Source: Atopsyche davidsoni (Eukaryota > Arthropoda > Insecta > Trichoptera > Hydrobiosidae). From it: 64,000 nt of DNA. The position numbers were made by a program, and so were the translations under genes. Below are positions 46,103 to 57,934 of the stretch, in pieces (position 1 is the stretch's first letter; the number at the start of each line of letters is the position of its first letter). The notes below the pieces were generated by a model. It was not told the origin of the DNA. It made no database searches and saw only the letters and a program-made list of their open reading frames with translations. The stretch lies in NCBI GenBank assembly GCA_022113835.1, contig JAILWY010000021.1, positions 6,634,001-6,698,000 of the forward strand. The letters run 5' to 3'.

Positions 46103-49100
46103 AAAGTAAAATCATATTTTCATTTCTGAAATTATTTTCAATTCTACAGCTTATTTCCTCAAACGGTAGAAACTTGTTATGGATTTGATTGTTCTCTCCC
46201 TCCGTGTTACTCAGCTGTTTGGCCCAACACGTTATAACCCAAGCTATTGTCAGAGGGTTGTCTAATCACACCTTAACAAGACTCTTTCACAAGGCTATTC
46301 AACAACAAGTAACTTTTGTTAAATTGCGCTTATATCGAATCCATTTATTTTTCAGAGTATTTTTGAAATAATCATCAAAAGCTTCTGCAACAAACCCACA
46401 AAGATTTTTTATCTACAATACGAAATTGCTTTCAGGATATCCTTTACGAACGGTATTTATTGAATCGAAATTATCAAATTAAATTGTCAGCGTCATATTG
46501 ATTCATTATTGCTATCTACATTAATATTCATCAGAAAACAAATCAACTGGATATTTGAATTAGTAACAAATTGTAATACCACACGTGTGTATATTGGTGA
46601 CTCTTTGAACAATTTGTACTGGGATTGAATATATCATGCGGCTTGATGGAGTAGAAAATTATTTACGAAATCCAGATAAGGGTAGTGAGAAAATTTGTTT
46701 ATTGACAAAGCCTGGCTGCCGAATCGCCGCCGGAGCGACTATCGACATCAGATAGTAACGATGTTATCAGCTAGCTAGACCCTATTAGGGATTACCACCC
46801 GGGAGGTGTTACACCTTCACATTATTTTACTAAGCCTTTCATAAAATCTACCAATGTCATTCAATGATCTTTCATGAAAGTCTGTGCTGACTTGCCAAAT
46901 AGATTTTAGAGCAATATGCACGTGGATTAAAAAAAAAACTTTATTAAGGTTTAAAATCAATACACGCGGTATCCAAAATATGAAATAATTTAAACATGTC
47001 TGGTTGAGATGTAGAAATTTTTAAACGTCTTTCGTGATTAGATATAATTTTTTCAAAGTAAAAAAAAAAACCTTCTTTGAAATTTTACTCTGGATTATAT
47101 CAAAAAAATAATAAAATTGAAATAATTTGTTTGACTTGTTTTTTTTTGACACTCATATAGCAAAGCCAAACATAAAAAGTAACCAAAATTACAATGGTAA
47201 TTAATGATGTCTTTAAAAAAATTACAACATTTATATTTATTTTATATGATCGTTTCTCTGATCAATATGACAATAATTCAGAGTGTAATATTTTCACAAA
47301 ATAATTTTTATTTGAATTTGTTTACAATTATAATGTTTATATTACTATAATCGCACACTTGAGGTAAGATGAAATCATTACAAAAAATCCTTACCAAAGA
47401 TTCACGTCAGTAATGTAAAAAAAATATTTTTACCCATAAATCTATTCAGATTTCAGACCTTTTAGATATCAAAGAGTCTAAACATCTCTAGGATATATAA
47501 AAGGTTTTTTTTTTAAAATTACATATAATGTATAAAATGTGATTATGTCTGCGGCTTGAGTGATGATAAAAAAAGTACTGTGATCTTCTCGCGTATTTTA
47601 ACTATTAAGGTTTCCAGACACGTCATGATGTATGCTTAGTAATAATGGTGAATATATCCAGTCTCCAAGTGTCTTTAAAATCCAGGCATCATCCAATTAC
47701 GTGAGGTCTTGGCGACGAGATTTATTTTATTTGTCCACCGAAATGACTGATTTGATGGCAAGGCAACCGGTTACACATGGCATTAGTTTGCTCAGTTTCG
47801 TTCATACAGGGAATCATATATTCTGTATGCTTGATTTGCTGTTGTATTTTTATATGTATGTAGCTGTAGTTGCATGCAGTTGTATATCTCAAAAGAGGAA
47901 ATAAAAGCATATTATCCAAAAATTAAATTGCTTGAATAAATTGTATCCTTTAATTAGTATTAAAATATTATAAAGGCTGAAGGTAAATTAATATTTGTAG
48001 ACAGTATATGATGCAAGTGATTGATTTTAATATGAGAAGTTTTATTGTTATTGAAAGGATCGTAGACCACATCTGTTCTAGCGGAGAATATAAAATGGAT
48101 GGCATTGCTCTGCATGTTTTATAGGCACATTATACTAGGATTGTCACTGAACTGCTTTACAACCTTAATATATGAGCCAATGCTTTAATTGAAGAATTTT
48201 ATTGCTTTTCTTGTAAAATATAGATATTTACTAAAATCCAACAATAATATTGCATAAGAATTTTAACATCACGGTTTTTAAAAATATTTTAACAGTATTT
48301 ATAGGCAATCTCAATACATTACATTTTATAACTGCCCCGATGTCTTACTTAGCTCTACACAAAGTATGACGTCACAGCATTGAATCTTATAGGAGCAATA
48401 ACGGCCTATTTTAATATTTTTTAAATTACCAATTTATTTTAAAAATACGAAATAGAATATTCAAGAACATATTATACTCAAAACATCTACAAGTAGGCTT
48501 TTACTTGTCACTTGTCTTTATGTTTTACGCTTGCGGCTGCCGACCCAAGAGGCGGGCGGTTAATATATTCTACATTTAGATTTATTGTTTTTCCTTTATT
48601 TAGGTTTACTGAATTGACTGGCCAGAGCAAAGTTAGGGCTCTCATGTTTATTGCCCAATGAGATGAAATGTCTCTCTGTTTATTACTCAGTTCCTTTTAG
48701 AGACTAATCGATAAAAAAATACTTTGCATTCATACTACCTTGTATGTATACAAAATTCAAAATTGAATATCCTGCCTAAAAACATTTTCAATTATTAAAT
48801 ATTATTTTTTATCTCCAAACGATTTTCCAGCGCCAGGTTTGTGATGGATCCGACAAGGAATAATGGGTCAAAATAATGAAAAGTACGTGCTCTCGATGCT
48901 GAGTAAAATTTATATAGAAAACGAAAAACTTTGCGAAATTAAAAATAATGGCGATAAATAGCTCCCCTAATGGATACAAATTCCTTGCAAGTGCGGGCAT
49001 ATCAAGGCGCCGGAATGTTCTGGTCGCTTCTTTTAAGTATTTATTTACAAAATTAAAAAAAATAATACTTAAAAGATATATAAACATAAACGAACTAAAA

Positions 49101-50640
49101 TAATGATTGATATATAATCTAATGTGAGATTCTTTTAAAATTAAGATGTGTCTTTGATACCAGAGAATAATTATCACATTTGTTAAAGTCTGAAGATGTT
49201 TATAAGCTACATTATGACGTTACTATGTCTGTTTTGTGGAAACTGATATTTTTTTGAGATTTAAATGAGTCAAAAATGTTCACAACTAAAACCATCCTAT
49301 CAACCTGCCTTGAACTTTTTATTGCCGCTATTCAAAGATGATTAAAAGTAAATAAATGATTAAACCAGAGATGAAGAAGTAGTTTTTTGCAAAAGATTCT
49401 TCGAATTTTTTTTTAACGTATTTGTTATCTTCAAGTCATATTATTATTTTTTTTTTATATTACCTGTTTATCATCAATATGTTAAATATTATCATTTACG
49501 ACAAAATCATGCTGAAAATCTACGGCTTTTTCCCAAATATATTGTTTCAAAATGATTTTTACTATAATAAAAAAGTGAACTCATCAAATTTTACAATTGA
49601 AATTTTTGTCACAAGAACGAAATTTTGTTTTTGATTAATTTGGTTTGCACGGGAAGTGGAATAAAATAGTAATTTGTGTCGGTTATTAAATTTTTGGAAT
49701 GAGGTTTTCGGGCAGCCAGTCATTTATTTGAAAACTTCATTCAACTGATAAAAAATTAAAGGTGATGAAAAAATATTTTTTCAATTTAAATACTATCTTA
49801 AATAAAGATACTACGAAAAGGTAAATAGATTTCATTGTATCTATCTATAATAATAATATCCATTGTGTGTATGTATGTATGTTTCATTTATTTCATTTTT
49901 TGGTTCTCTATAGAATATCTTAAAAGATACAACGCTGATAGACGATAGAATAATATTTTTATTCATAAAATAATTTAATAAAACTATAAAATATGCTTTA
50001 TGTACGAATTATAGAATTCTGTTATTCACCGCGAGAATTTCAAATTTAGAACTTTTACAAAAAAACAAATTTTGATGCTTCTTAGAAATTTCCAGTTTAT
50101 GTCAGCTTGACACAAGGTACCAATTTTATTTTTTTTATCGAAATTGCGTTAGAAATTATTAATCACATTACTAATCCATAAAGAATTGCACAATTGAACG
50201 TGATAAAGACTGCATCAAATAAAGAACAGTGATGCGTTGTTTGTGACACGAAATGTGACACAAATGTCAAGCAATGAATTGGAAGAAAAAAAAAGGAACA
50301 AAACAGTCATATAATAAAAAAATTGGTATGTACCACTTATTTGTGATTTGCTTTCGAAATTAATATGTGTTGAGCAAATATTCATTTAATTGTCAGCCAA
50401 ACATTATTGCATCGTTCATCGAATACGTCATTATGTGAAAGGCAAAATTTCTAGTATTTAAATAAAGAAGAAAATATTTTTTCTTTGTTTTAGAAGATTG
50501 ATGGTTTTGATGTTTTAGACACGATCAAACCGATGTTCAAGTGTTGTTATCGGATAACTTTTTTTAGAGTTAAATATGTACTAAATATTAAATGAGCGTT
50601 TATGAAGTTAATAAATGAATATGTTATTGCTTGGGGTATT
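46103..50640. other. Gene-poor AT-rich stretch
   Basis: Frames at 47632-47904 (plus, 90 codons), 48809-49177 (minus, 122 codons) and 49422-49634 have no recognisable domain; hydrophobic AT-rich composition suggests chance. A GC-richer patch lies at 46705-46815. Confidence 0.35.
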
Positions 50641-50644
50641 TCTT

Positions 50645-50815
50645 TTTGGTTTGTCGGGAGCCAGACGGACGCATGCCCGAGCCGAGAGCTTTCGGCTGTT
50701 GTAGCTCGTCGTAGCGTCGTAGCTTCGTAGAGGGACGCCCCAGGCCAGTCTCTCTTGTCGAGGCTGGCTGGCCAGACGCGAGGCAGGAGCTTCGGGACGC
50801 CAGAGGATTACTCCT
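50645..50815. promoter_or_regulatory. GC-rich island, possible promoter
   Basis: About 170 bases of CpG-rich DNA in very AT-rich surroundings, with irregular repeats of GTAGC/TCGTAG (50700-50730) and inverted GGCTGGCTGGCCAG-like segments (50762-50776). No frame of note. The sharp composition change suggests a promoter or first noncoding exon, but it could be inserted DNA. Confidence 0.3.
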
Positions 50816-51190
50816 TATCGCGGAAAATTAATACGGCATTCGTGAAAAAAATATGTCATGTTGTTGTGTACGTATAAAAGCAGCTTAAAATAATAAAAAA
50901 ACATTTCTGTATTAAATTATTATGCTTAAAACTTGACGCAAAAGTTTTTATTTGAGTATAGTTTTTTTGATTTGAGGAATTATATTTCAATGTGATAGTG
51001 AATTAATATTTTTGGTAAGTTGCAAATTTTTATTACATATATATATTTTTTAAAATACACTTAATAATTATAAACTATATTAACAAACAATTTTTAAGTA
51101 ATCAGTAAATCAGAATGATATCTTAAAAAAAGAGGTTTTAGAAAAAGTATATTTTTGATCAAAAAAAAAAATCAAGTAAAAATTCAATTA

Positions 51191-51511
51191 TTAAATAATT
51201 ACGTAAATTGTACACATAAAAATATTATACCACGGTAGGAAATATTTTTTCTTATTTCCGGTTTTTTGTAAAGCAGCTTTACACTGACGGGTAAATTTCC
51301 GAAAAGAAGATAGGTAAATGTCCCATTGATCCTTTGAAAAGCGATTCGAAATACCCTTAAAAGGTTTATGATCTTTTCCTTGAAAGTATGTTTTAAATTT
51401 AATAGGTTGCTTTTCAATAAAAAAAATGTCCGGGTCCACTCCCGGCTTTAATAAAACCAAATAATAATAAAATATATCCATAAAAACGATGCTATCTTTT
51501 TTGAAATTCAT
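51191..51511 (-). CDS. Orphan ORF, 106 codons
   Basis: ATG-initiated frame on the minus strand. The middle is hydrophilic and looks protein-like (LKPGVDPDIFFIEKQPIKF, FSKDQWDIYLSSFRKFTRQ, KAALQKTGNKKKYFLPW), while both ends are hydrophobic. A frame this long is uncommon in DNA this AT-rich. No splice sites are needed. No family recognised; chance or a decayed transposon gene remain possible. Confidence 0.3.
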   Translation of the reverse strand: MNFKKDSIVFMDIFYYYLVLLKPGVDPDIFFIEKQPIKFKTYFQGKDHKPFKGISNRFSKDQWDIYLSSFRKFTRQCKAALQKTGNKKKYFLPWYNIFMCTIYVII

Positions 51512-54500
51512 GTAGTGCTTATTATTATTTGAGTTTGAGAAAAAAAGGTTAGACTAAATATTACTTTGTCTGATTTACAGAAAAAACGACTAGGTGTAAT
51601 ATTTTATATATAAAGCGTAAAAAGTGTTTTGATTGATTTTTTTTTTAGAGTAGCCGAGTTTTTACATCAAATTTCTATTATCGTGGTACTTTTGAGACTT
51701 CACTGCTGTATAATTGCATCCCGTATACTGCACGTGAGCACCATTGTTCTCTATCTTGGGCCCTCTTTCACGTGTCGCCTTCCATTTCTCTTTCCATTCA
51801 TTTCTCTGCTGAATAGGAGAGTGACACATTGCATGTCTTTCAAAACCTTTAATTTAATCATCGATGAACGGTCGCCAGTTCATTATGAATCGCCGTTTTT
51901 ATATTCGTGGTTTTATGGAGAAAATTGCTATCGGTAAATATTTTTTTAAAAATATTTTTTAATAACAGTAATGTTTTTACGTCGTATGTAAATAAGGTTA
52001 GATTATACAAGAAAAAACAGTCATTAAAAGAACGAGGCAGCAGACTTTCAGAAGTAAGTGCGGCTATTTCTAGATTGATGCATCCATGACATTTGACTTA
52101 TTGTAAGGTAATCACAAAAAAGCCTGTTTAAGTATATTTTTCTTATAAATATATATATTAATATTATAAATATGATCGATCACTTAATAGCAAAATAAAA
52201 AAGATGTCTGTCAACAATAAATCTATTAAAATGAAGAATGGGCGATTTGCCAAAAAATGGGGACTAATTTGAAATTATCAAACATCTTCACATAATTAAA
52301 TTAATTTTAGTGCGACCAAAAATTTTACGGGTTTCAAAAAATGCGTATAATTCAATTTAATATCACTTTATTTTTTTTAATATCAAGCTATAGTGAATAA
52401 TACACTTAGTTTATACCGTGGGGACTTATTGTAACTTCGAAAAACTTACTTTTTTTACGATAAGATATAATTATATGTCGCTGGCTCGAGAGCACACTCC
52501 TCAAACTGCGAACTTTATAAAGAAGGTACCGAAGCCTGTATATTTCAGAGGTGACATATTTTTTTCTCATTACGAAAGCTTTAAGGAGTCATATACTTGG
52601 GAAAGTTATTTTTAAAATGAGGCCTATACGCCCCAAAAAAAAGCGAGAATACGATGACGCTTTATTCTGTTTATCGTGTAATATTTTCAAAACTTTTCTT
52701 TTTGCGAACTTTAACTTAATTTTTAATGTTTGTTCTTTTCTGTGTAGCAAAAAGCTTGACCACTTAAAGTTTAATTGTGATTTTAACTAGTAAAAAAAAA
52801 TTTAAATATTAAGACAATGAGTAAAACGTAATTTTCTAAAAGTTTTATATTATTTTTAAATTTATATAGAATAAAATAAAAATTGTATCCTTTTTTTATT
52901 TATCATCAATATGCAGGTGCTTTATAAGTTTCTGCAACCTCAAACAAGATTTACCTCGATAAAGATAATGCAGTTTTAGAGTTTGAAATAATATATATAG
53001 AATATAAACTTCAAATATAAATAACATATATACAATATGATTTTCACGAGGTATTTTTTTCTGTGATTGAATTTTACTTATTTATAAATCTACGATAAGT
53101 TTATGTTTGATTTATTTAATAATTTTTTTACGTCATATCTGCTATTCTTCCCGATTGGTAATTCAGTGCTGTAACTTTTATTGTGAATTCCGATCACACT
53201 GGTGCTAAAAGGAAACGTTTCTATTTGGTCTTATTGAATTTGTTACTCTGACCTTAACTCCAGCCTTCAAAATTTCAAAGATAGGTAGCATATTGGAATT
53301 TTCAGCCTTTTTTACAGTGTATATTATGTTTTCTTTTCTCCAGAGATTGTGTCTTAGATTTTATCTTCTTTCACTCAGCGTTGATGCACGCCTACGAGCA
53401 TTTAGTATATTGGTGGAATAATTATTTTCTTATGTCTTTCTTCAGCGGTGTTTTTATTCTTTGTTAAAACAATTTTTTCAATGGGAATTTTTTTATGGAA
53501 TCAAAATGTAGGGAATTGAAATATCCGAATGTCAATGTAAGCAATGAGTTTACACGCAGAGATATGTGACAAACAACATGATATTGTTAATGATGATTGA
53601 TAATAATTTTTCAGCCATATAATTCGATTTATATAATATATATACAATAACTATAATAAATTATACAGATAAACAAGAGAATTGAGACTCTTATGGAAGT
53701 GAATATAAAAACTAGTGCTGGCTATCAGAAATAGTACCTACCGTTAGTTTTACTCAATTTCTTTTCTTCTTCTATTTATTGTCCTAGACTCTTCTTCGTT
53801 TAGTTTTTATGAATCAAAACCTCCCAATTAACAGGAAGAATAGCACTTATCTGTGTTTTTATAAAAAAGGCAAAATAAGCTTATAACCACAAATGCAATA
53901 GGCAAACAATAAAAATTTGAATTTATTTTTTAAATAATTATTTTTTTAAAAGACTCTAGGTATTCAAATAGTTTAAGTGTTTTTAAGGCAAAATCATGTA
54001 TGGCAGCGTGTACTAATGAAATTTATTAGTCGAGGATATGAGGTTGTTAATTTAATATTCAAACAAGTTTTGTGATATTGAGTATAACCAATATTATTTC
54101 AAATACATATTCACAAAGTCCTAAGCATTTTATATTTATTTGGGTTGTTGAATCAAATTATAGTTAAAAACTTTGTGGACAAAAATTAACCATGCTTTTT
54201 GTCAAAGAGTCAGTTTTTGTTCCTTTTATTAACGCTTCTTACAATCTGATTTGCAGTTATTGTAATTTTTAAGTCTTCTAGACCAAGATTTAAAAATTAT
54301 AAACATTGAATTTTTTTAAAATATATCATTTTTTTTCAAATCATTTTCAAATCATCATTTATCAGACAAAAACAAATTTAATGTTTATTGAAATCAAAGT
54401 TTTAAATATTGCTCTAAAAACCTGTGATTTTAAATATACCAACTTTTTCGTAGTTAATGCTAATAAATACTGTTTAATTAATACCTGAAAGTTTGTCAAA

Positions 54501-54902
54501 TTACATATTTTAATAAATTAAAAGTTTCAACTTTTAGTTTGTAAATTAGATAACTAATTTTGCACATCGTTGTTGGAATATAATTAACTACATAAACGAT
54601 TTATTAATGAGCACTACACCAACTTTATAACAAACTAGATAATTAGTATATCGTGTTTTTTAATGCAATTGTATATTTTTTAAGATGTCTAGATTTACAT
54701 GAATTTTCATTTAATTATTTTTTAAAAATAAAATTAGCCCAATTTACAAAAATTAAACATTTCAAAATCTAGATTACGCGAACTTATGTTTATTCTTTTT
54801 AAAGTTTATTTTTATAAATAATAAAATTCTAGTGCTTTTATTTAAAAATACAAACAGTTTAAATGCGAAAATGTAAGTTAATTGTATAAACTTCTATTAA
54901 CA

Positions 54903-54905
<3 letters not shown>
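51512..54905. other. Gene-poor AT-rich stretch
   Basis: Overlapping plus-strand frames at 51629-51937, 51907-52089, 52418-52615 and 52551-52790 lack domains or matched splice sites. Nothing else supported. Confidence 0.35.

Positions 54906-54952
<47 letters not shown>
54906..54952. repeat. (AT)n microsatellite
   Basis: About 46 bases of AT dinucleotide repeat. Confidence 0.95.
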
Positions 54953-54955
<3 letters not shown>

Positions 54956-55382
54956 TATAATATTATTAACCTACGTAAACGTTACATACGCACCCTTTTC
55001 AATTCGTAAAATTTATTTAAAAACATATTATATACGTGTTGTATGGTTTCTTTTCAAAGGTATTTAAACAATAAAAATATAAAATTAATTTAAAATAACT
55101 TACAAAAATATTCATATTTATGTTTTGATTATCTAAAAATACATGTTTTTTCCAAGAATAAAGCAATTAACTATAGAATTGTAATTGAACTGTACCTTCT
55201 GACCGATGAAGGTTCACGATATATTCTAACATGTATTAAATACAAATGAATAATTTTTTAAAGTAAATGGAAAAAGCCGATATCTTATATAAATACAGAT
55301 TTAAAGTATGAAATAAATGAAAAAAATTATAAATGTTTTCTTACACTTAACCGTGAAGACGTTTTTTAATTTAACAAAATTG

Positions 55383-55440
55383 CTTCTTCCGGGTTTGAAC
55401 CCGAGTCCTCACGGTTTATTGTTTGAGCCACAAGACTATG
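55383..55440 (-). repeat. tRNA-derived SINE-like fragment
   Basis: On the minus strand TCTTGTGGCTCAAAC (A-box-like) is followed by CTCGGGTTCAAACCCGG (55389-55405), a near-perfect B-box and T-arm hairpin. It is the clearest of the tRNA-like fragments in the window, though no full tRNA is present. Confidence 0.55.
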
Positions 55441-55892
55441 ACGTTGTTTTAAGATTATTTATTTTACACATATCGTCCAGAAAAAATATCCAATAATTTT
55501 ATGAAACTAGAATTACCACAAACGAATTTCTCATCCGGTTTTTTTATGCTGAACAATTAATCGTAGATTTCATTTCTGAGAATATTCTCGAATACGTTAA
55601 TAAACAAACTATTTCAATAAAGTTCGTAATAATTTAACAGCTTTTTGGGGCTTAGGTCGCATTCTCTGTCTTTAATGGAACCGTGAGTGAGGCTTTGCGA
55701 ACTTTGGAGAAATGTCAGTCATTTCAAAGCCATTCAGTCTAGCAATCGGGTACATCGTTGATTCGTTGTCAGTTGGAATTCAAGTCCCTTATAAATGTCA
55801 CCAACACGAGTTCTAGGATAGGGTTGATGTAAAACATGACATATTTCCGAAGACTTCTTTAAATTTTATTTGATTGATTCATCGAATAAATC

Positions 55893-56015
55893 GAAGGAAA
55901 AAAAGGAAGGAAGGAAAGTGGCTGAAGTTTGGAAGTACGCCCGAAATAGTGAGACTGGCACAGGATAGAAATGGTCATTAACCTCCTATGAAGAGAGGCA
56001 CCAGAAGAAGAAGAT
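55893..56015 (+). mobile_element. RTE-like LINE 3' fragment
   Basis: Reads GKWLKFGSTPEIVRLAQDRN, matching the end of the fragment at 15197-15500 (…AELVRLAQGRN…). It is followed by the same TGGTCATTAACCTCC and GAGAGGCACC terminus. Short and interrupted. Confidence 0.55.
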
Positions 56016-56019
56016 TGAT

Positions 56020-57924
56020 AAATTTTATATACTATTATTATTACCAACGTCAGTTTATTTGAAATGGAATAAAATATCTTAAACATCTTTTTTATTCACA
56101 GAAGTGACAATATTTAATAATTTCTGGTCACAAAACAAGTAAAATCCTTAACGTAAAAGTATGAACTCCAAATATTTATAATATATATATTAACATCTCT
56201 GAATCATGTAAAGGTCTCCACTCATTAAATTTTCACACTAAACTATTATTTATGATTAATTCAAATTAAAAAAAATAGATTTTGCACAATGTTATAAATG
56301 TATTTGACTGTTTCTATTCTAACAAACGAAACCTAAATAAAACTCAACAAAATACAATTTGATTTAAGATGTCTCATAATATCATTCTCGGATGTAAGTA
56401 ATCCTATTTAAAAATAAATCATATACTAAGTTAAATTTCAAATCTTTAAAGCCACCTCTTAATCTTTGTAAAAGTGTTTCAAAAATATTCCAGAGAGAAA
56501 TTTAATATTAAAGCAGAAATTTAATTTCCGTTTTAACTTAGGAAATAGGGTATTTATATATGAAAGAAGAAGTTTATTAGGGTTTTAAAATCCACATTAG
56601 TGCATCTTAATTAACCGTAGAATAAATTTTAATTTATAAGAATATTCAATGACGTATGTACTTGTATTATTGATTAATAACAAAAAATAATGAGTTTTTC
56701 GATTCGATAAATAAATTTTATACGATTGCAATTATTTAGACGGATATATATTTACATTTTTCTTAATAAAAGGTAACTGTTAGATACGGCCAAAGAATTA
56801 ATGCGGCCTACATCCGAAACGACACAACTGACAACAAACCGATAAATTGTAACGTGAGTAACATTCACTGTCCCTCAGTTTTTTGTTAGAAAAAAATGCG
56901 AAAAATTTGACGACAAACGACACAATTTATTGGTTGGTTGTCGGTTGCGTTAGATTTTTGTAGAAGCAAGAGAGAAAAGTTATTTTAAAGTATTTTTGTG
57001 TGGAACACGTGGAACTATTCAGCTCATGATATATAACAATAATTTATATTCCAGTCATGGGTACATTTACTCGGCCTTTTGAAATGTTGACGTTTGGCCT
57101 AACTGCCTTCTCTGGTTACTTAAGATTGGCAGAACTGTAATTGAACTGTCATTAAATTGAAATCTTGAAACTAAAGGAAATACGTCGGCTTTTCAAGCTT
57201 ACCCATGGCTGAAGGCTTTCATTTGCTTCAGCAACTGCAAGAAACGGCCTCTAAATTTGTATGGGATGAAATGTAACGCTTATTTAGTTAACCCAAAATA
57301 TTGAAAGCAGTTAGAATATAGATTGAAACTTTTAATTCACAGTTGTTCGTTAACTTATCAGTAATTTTTTTTTTCAAGTATTTATAATATACTATTATGA
57401 TATCTGTTTTGTGGTTCATTAGCGAAATCCCCTGCTTGGCAACAACGGGATCCCAGTAAAACAATATGTGTTATGTTACTTCTGTTACAAACTAAAATTA
57501 TCTTCAAATGCAGAATAATTCCGACGCAAATTTCCTATTTACTATATAATAAAGTACAATAAAGTTGAAGATGTATTAAACCAGAAAAATAACCAATTAA
57601 ATTTAAATATTTTTGACTGCTTACTGTTTCTTCTCCAAAAGTCTTGTATCCTTATATAAATAATCAGGTGATGCAAAATTGATGGTATCTAAAATTGGAT
57701 TTCAACTATTCGTAAAACAATTATAATAATTTTCCGGCTAATACAAGGAAAGTCAAGATTGACGTCCAACTATGATAATATGTCCATTTTTGTTTGTGAT
57801 CGCATATGCTATTCGAGATCTTCTTCTGACTGAAAGACGAAAGCTTCCAACAAATATAGCCCTCATATTTTTGCCATTTGCAGCATATATTTTTTTTTAG
57901 AAATAAAGTTTAACAAAGTAAGTT
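56020..57924. other. Gene-poor AT-rich stretch
   Basis: No exon recognised. Contains the inverted repeat at 56826-56946. Confidence 0.35.
56826..56946. repeat. Foldback inverted repeat, 25-bp arms
   Basis: 56826-56850 is the reverse complement of 56922-56946 with about four mismatches, around a 71-base non-coding centre. It could be a small foldback element. Confidence 0.5.
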
Positions 57925-57934
57925 TACCTACCGT

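Noticed and set aside
54882..55067. 61-codon plus ORF with an IYIYIY run
   Set aside because: Translation of the AT microsatellite.
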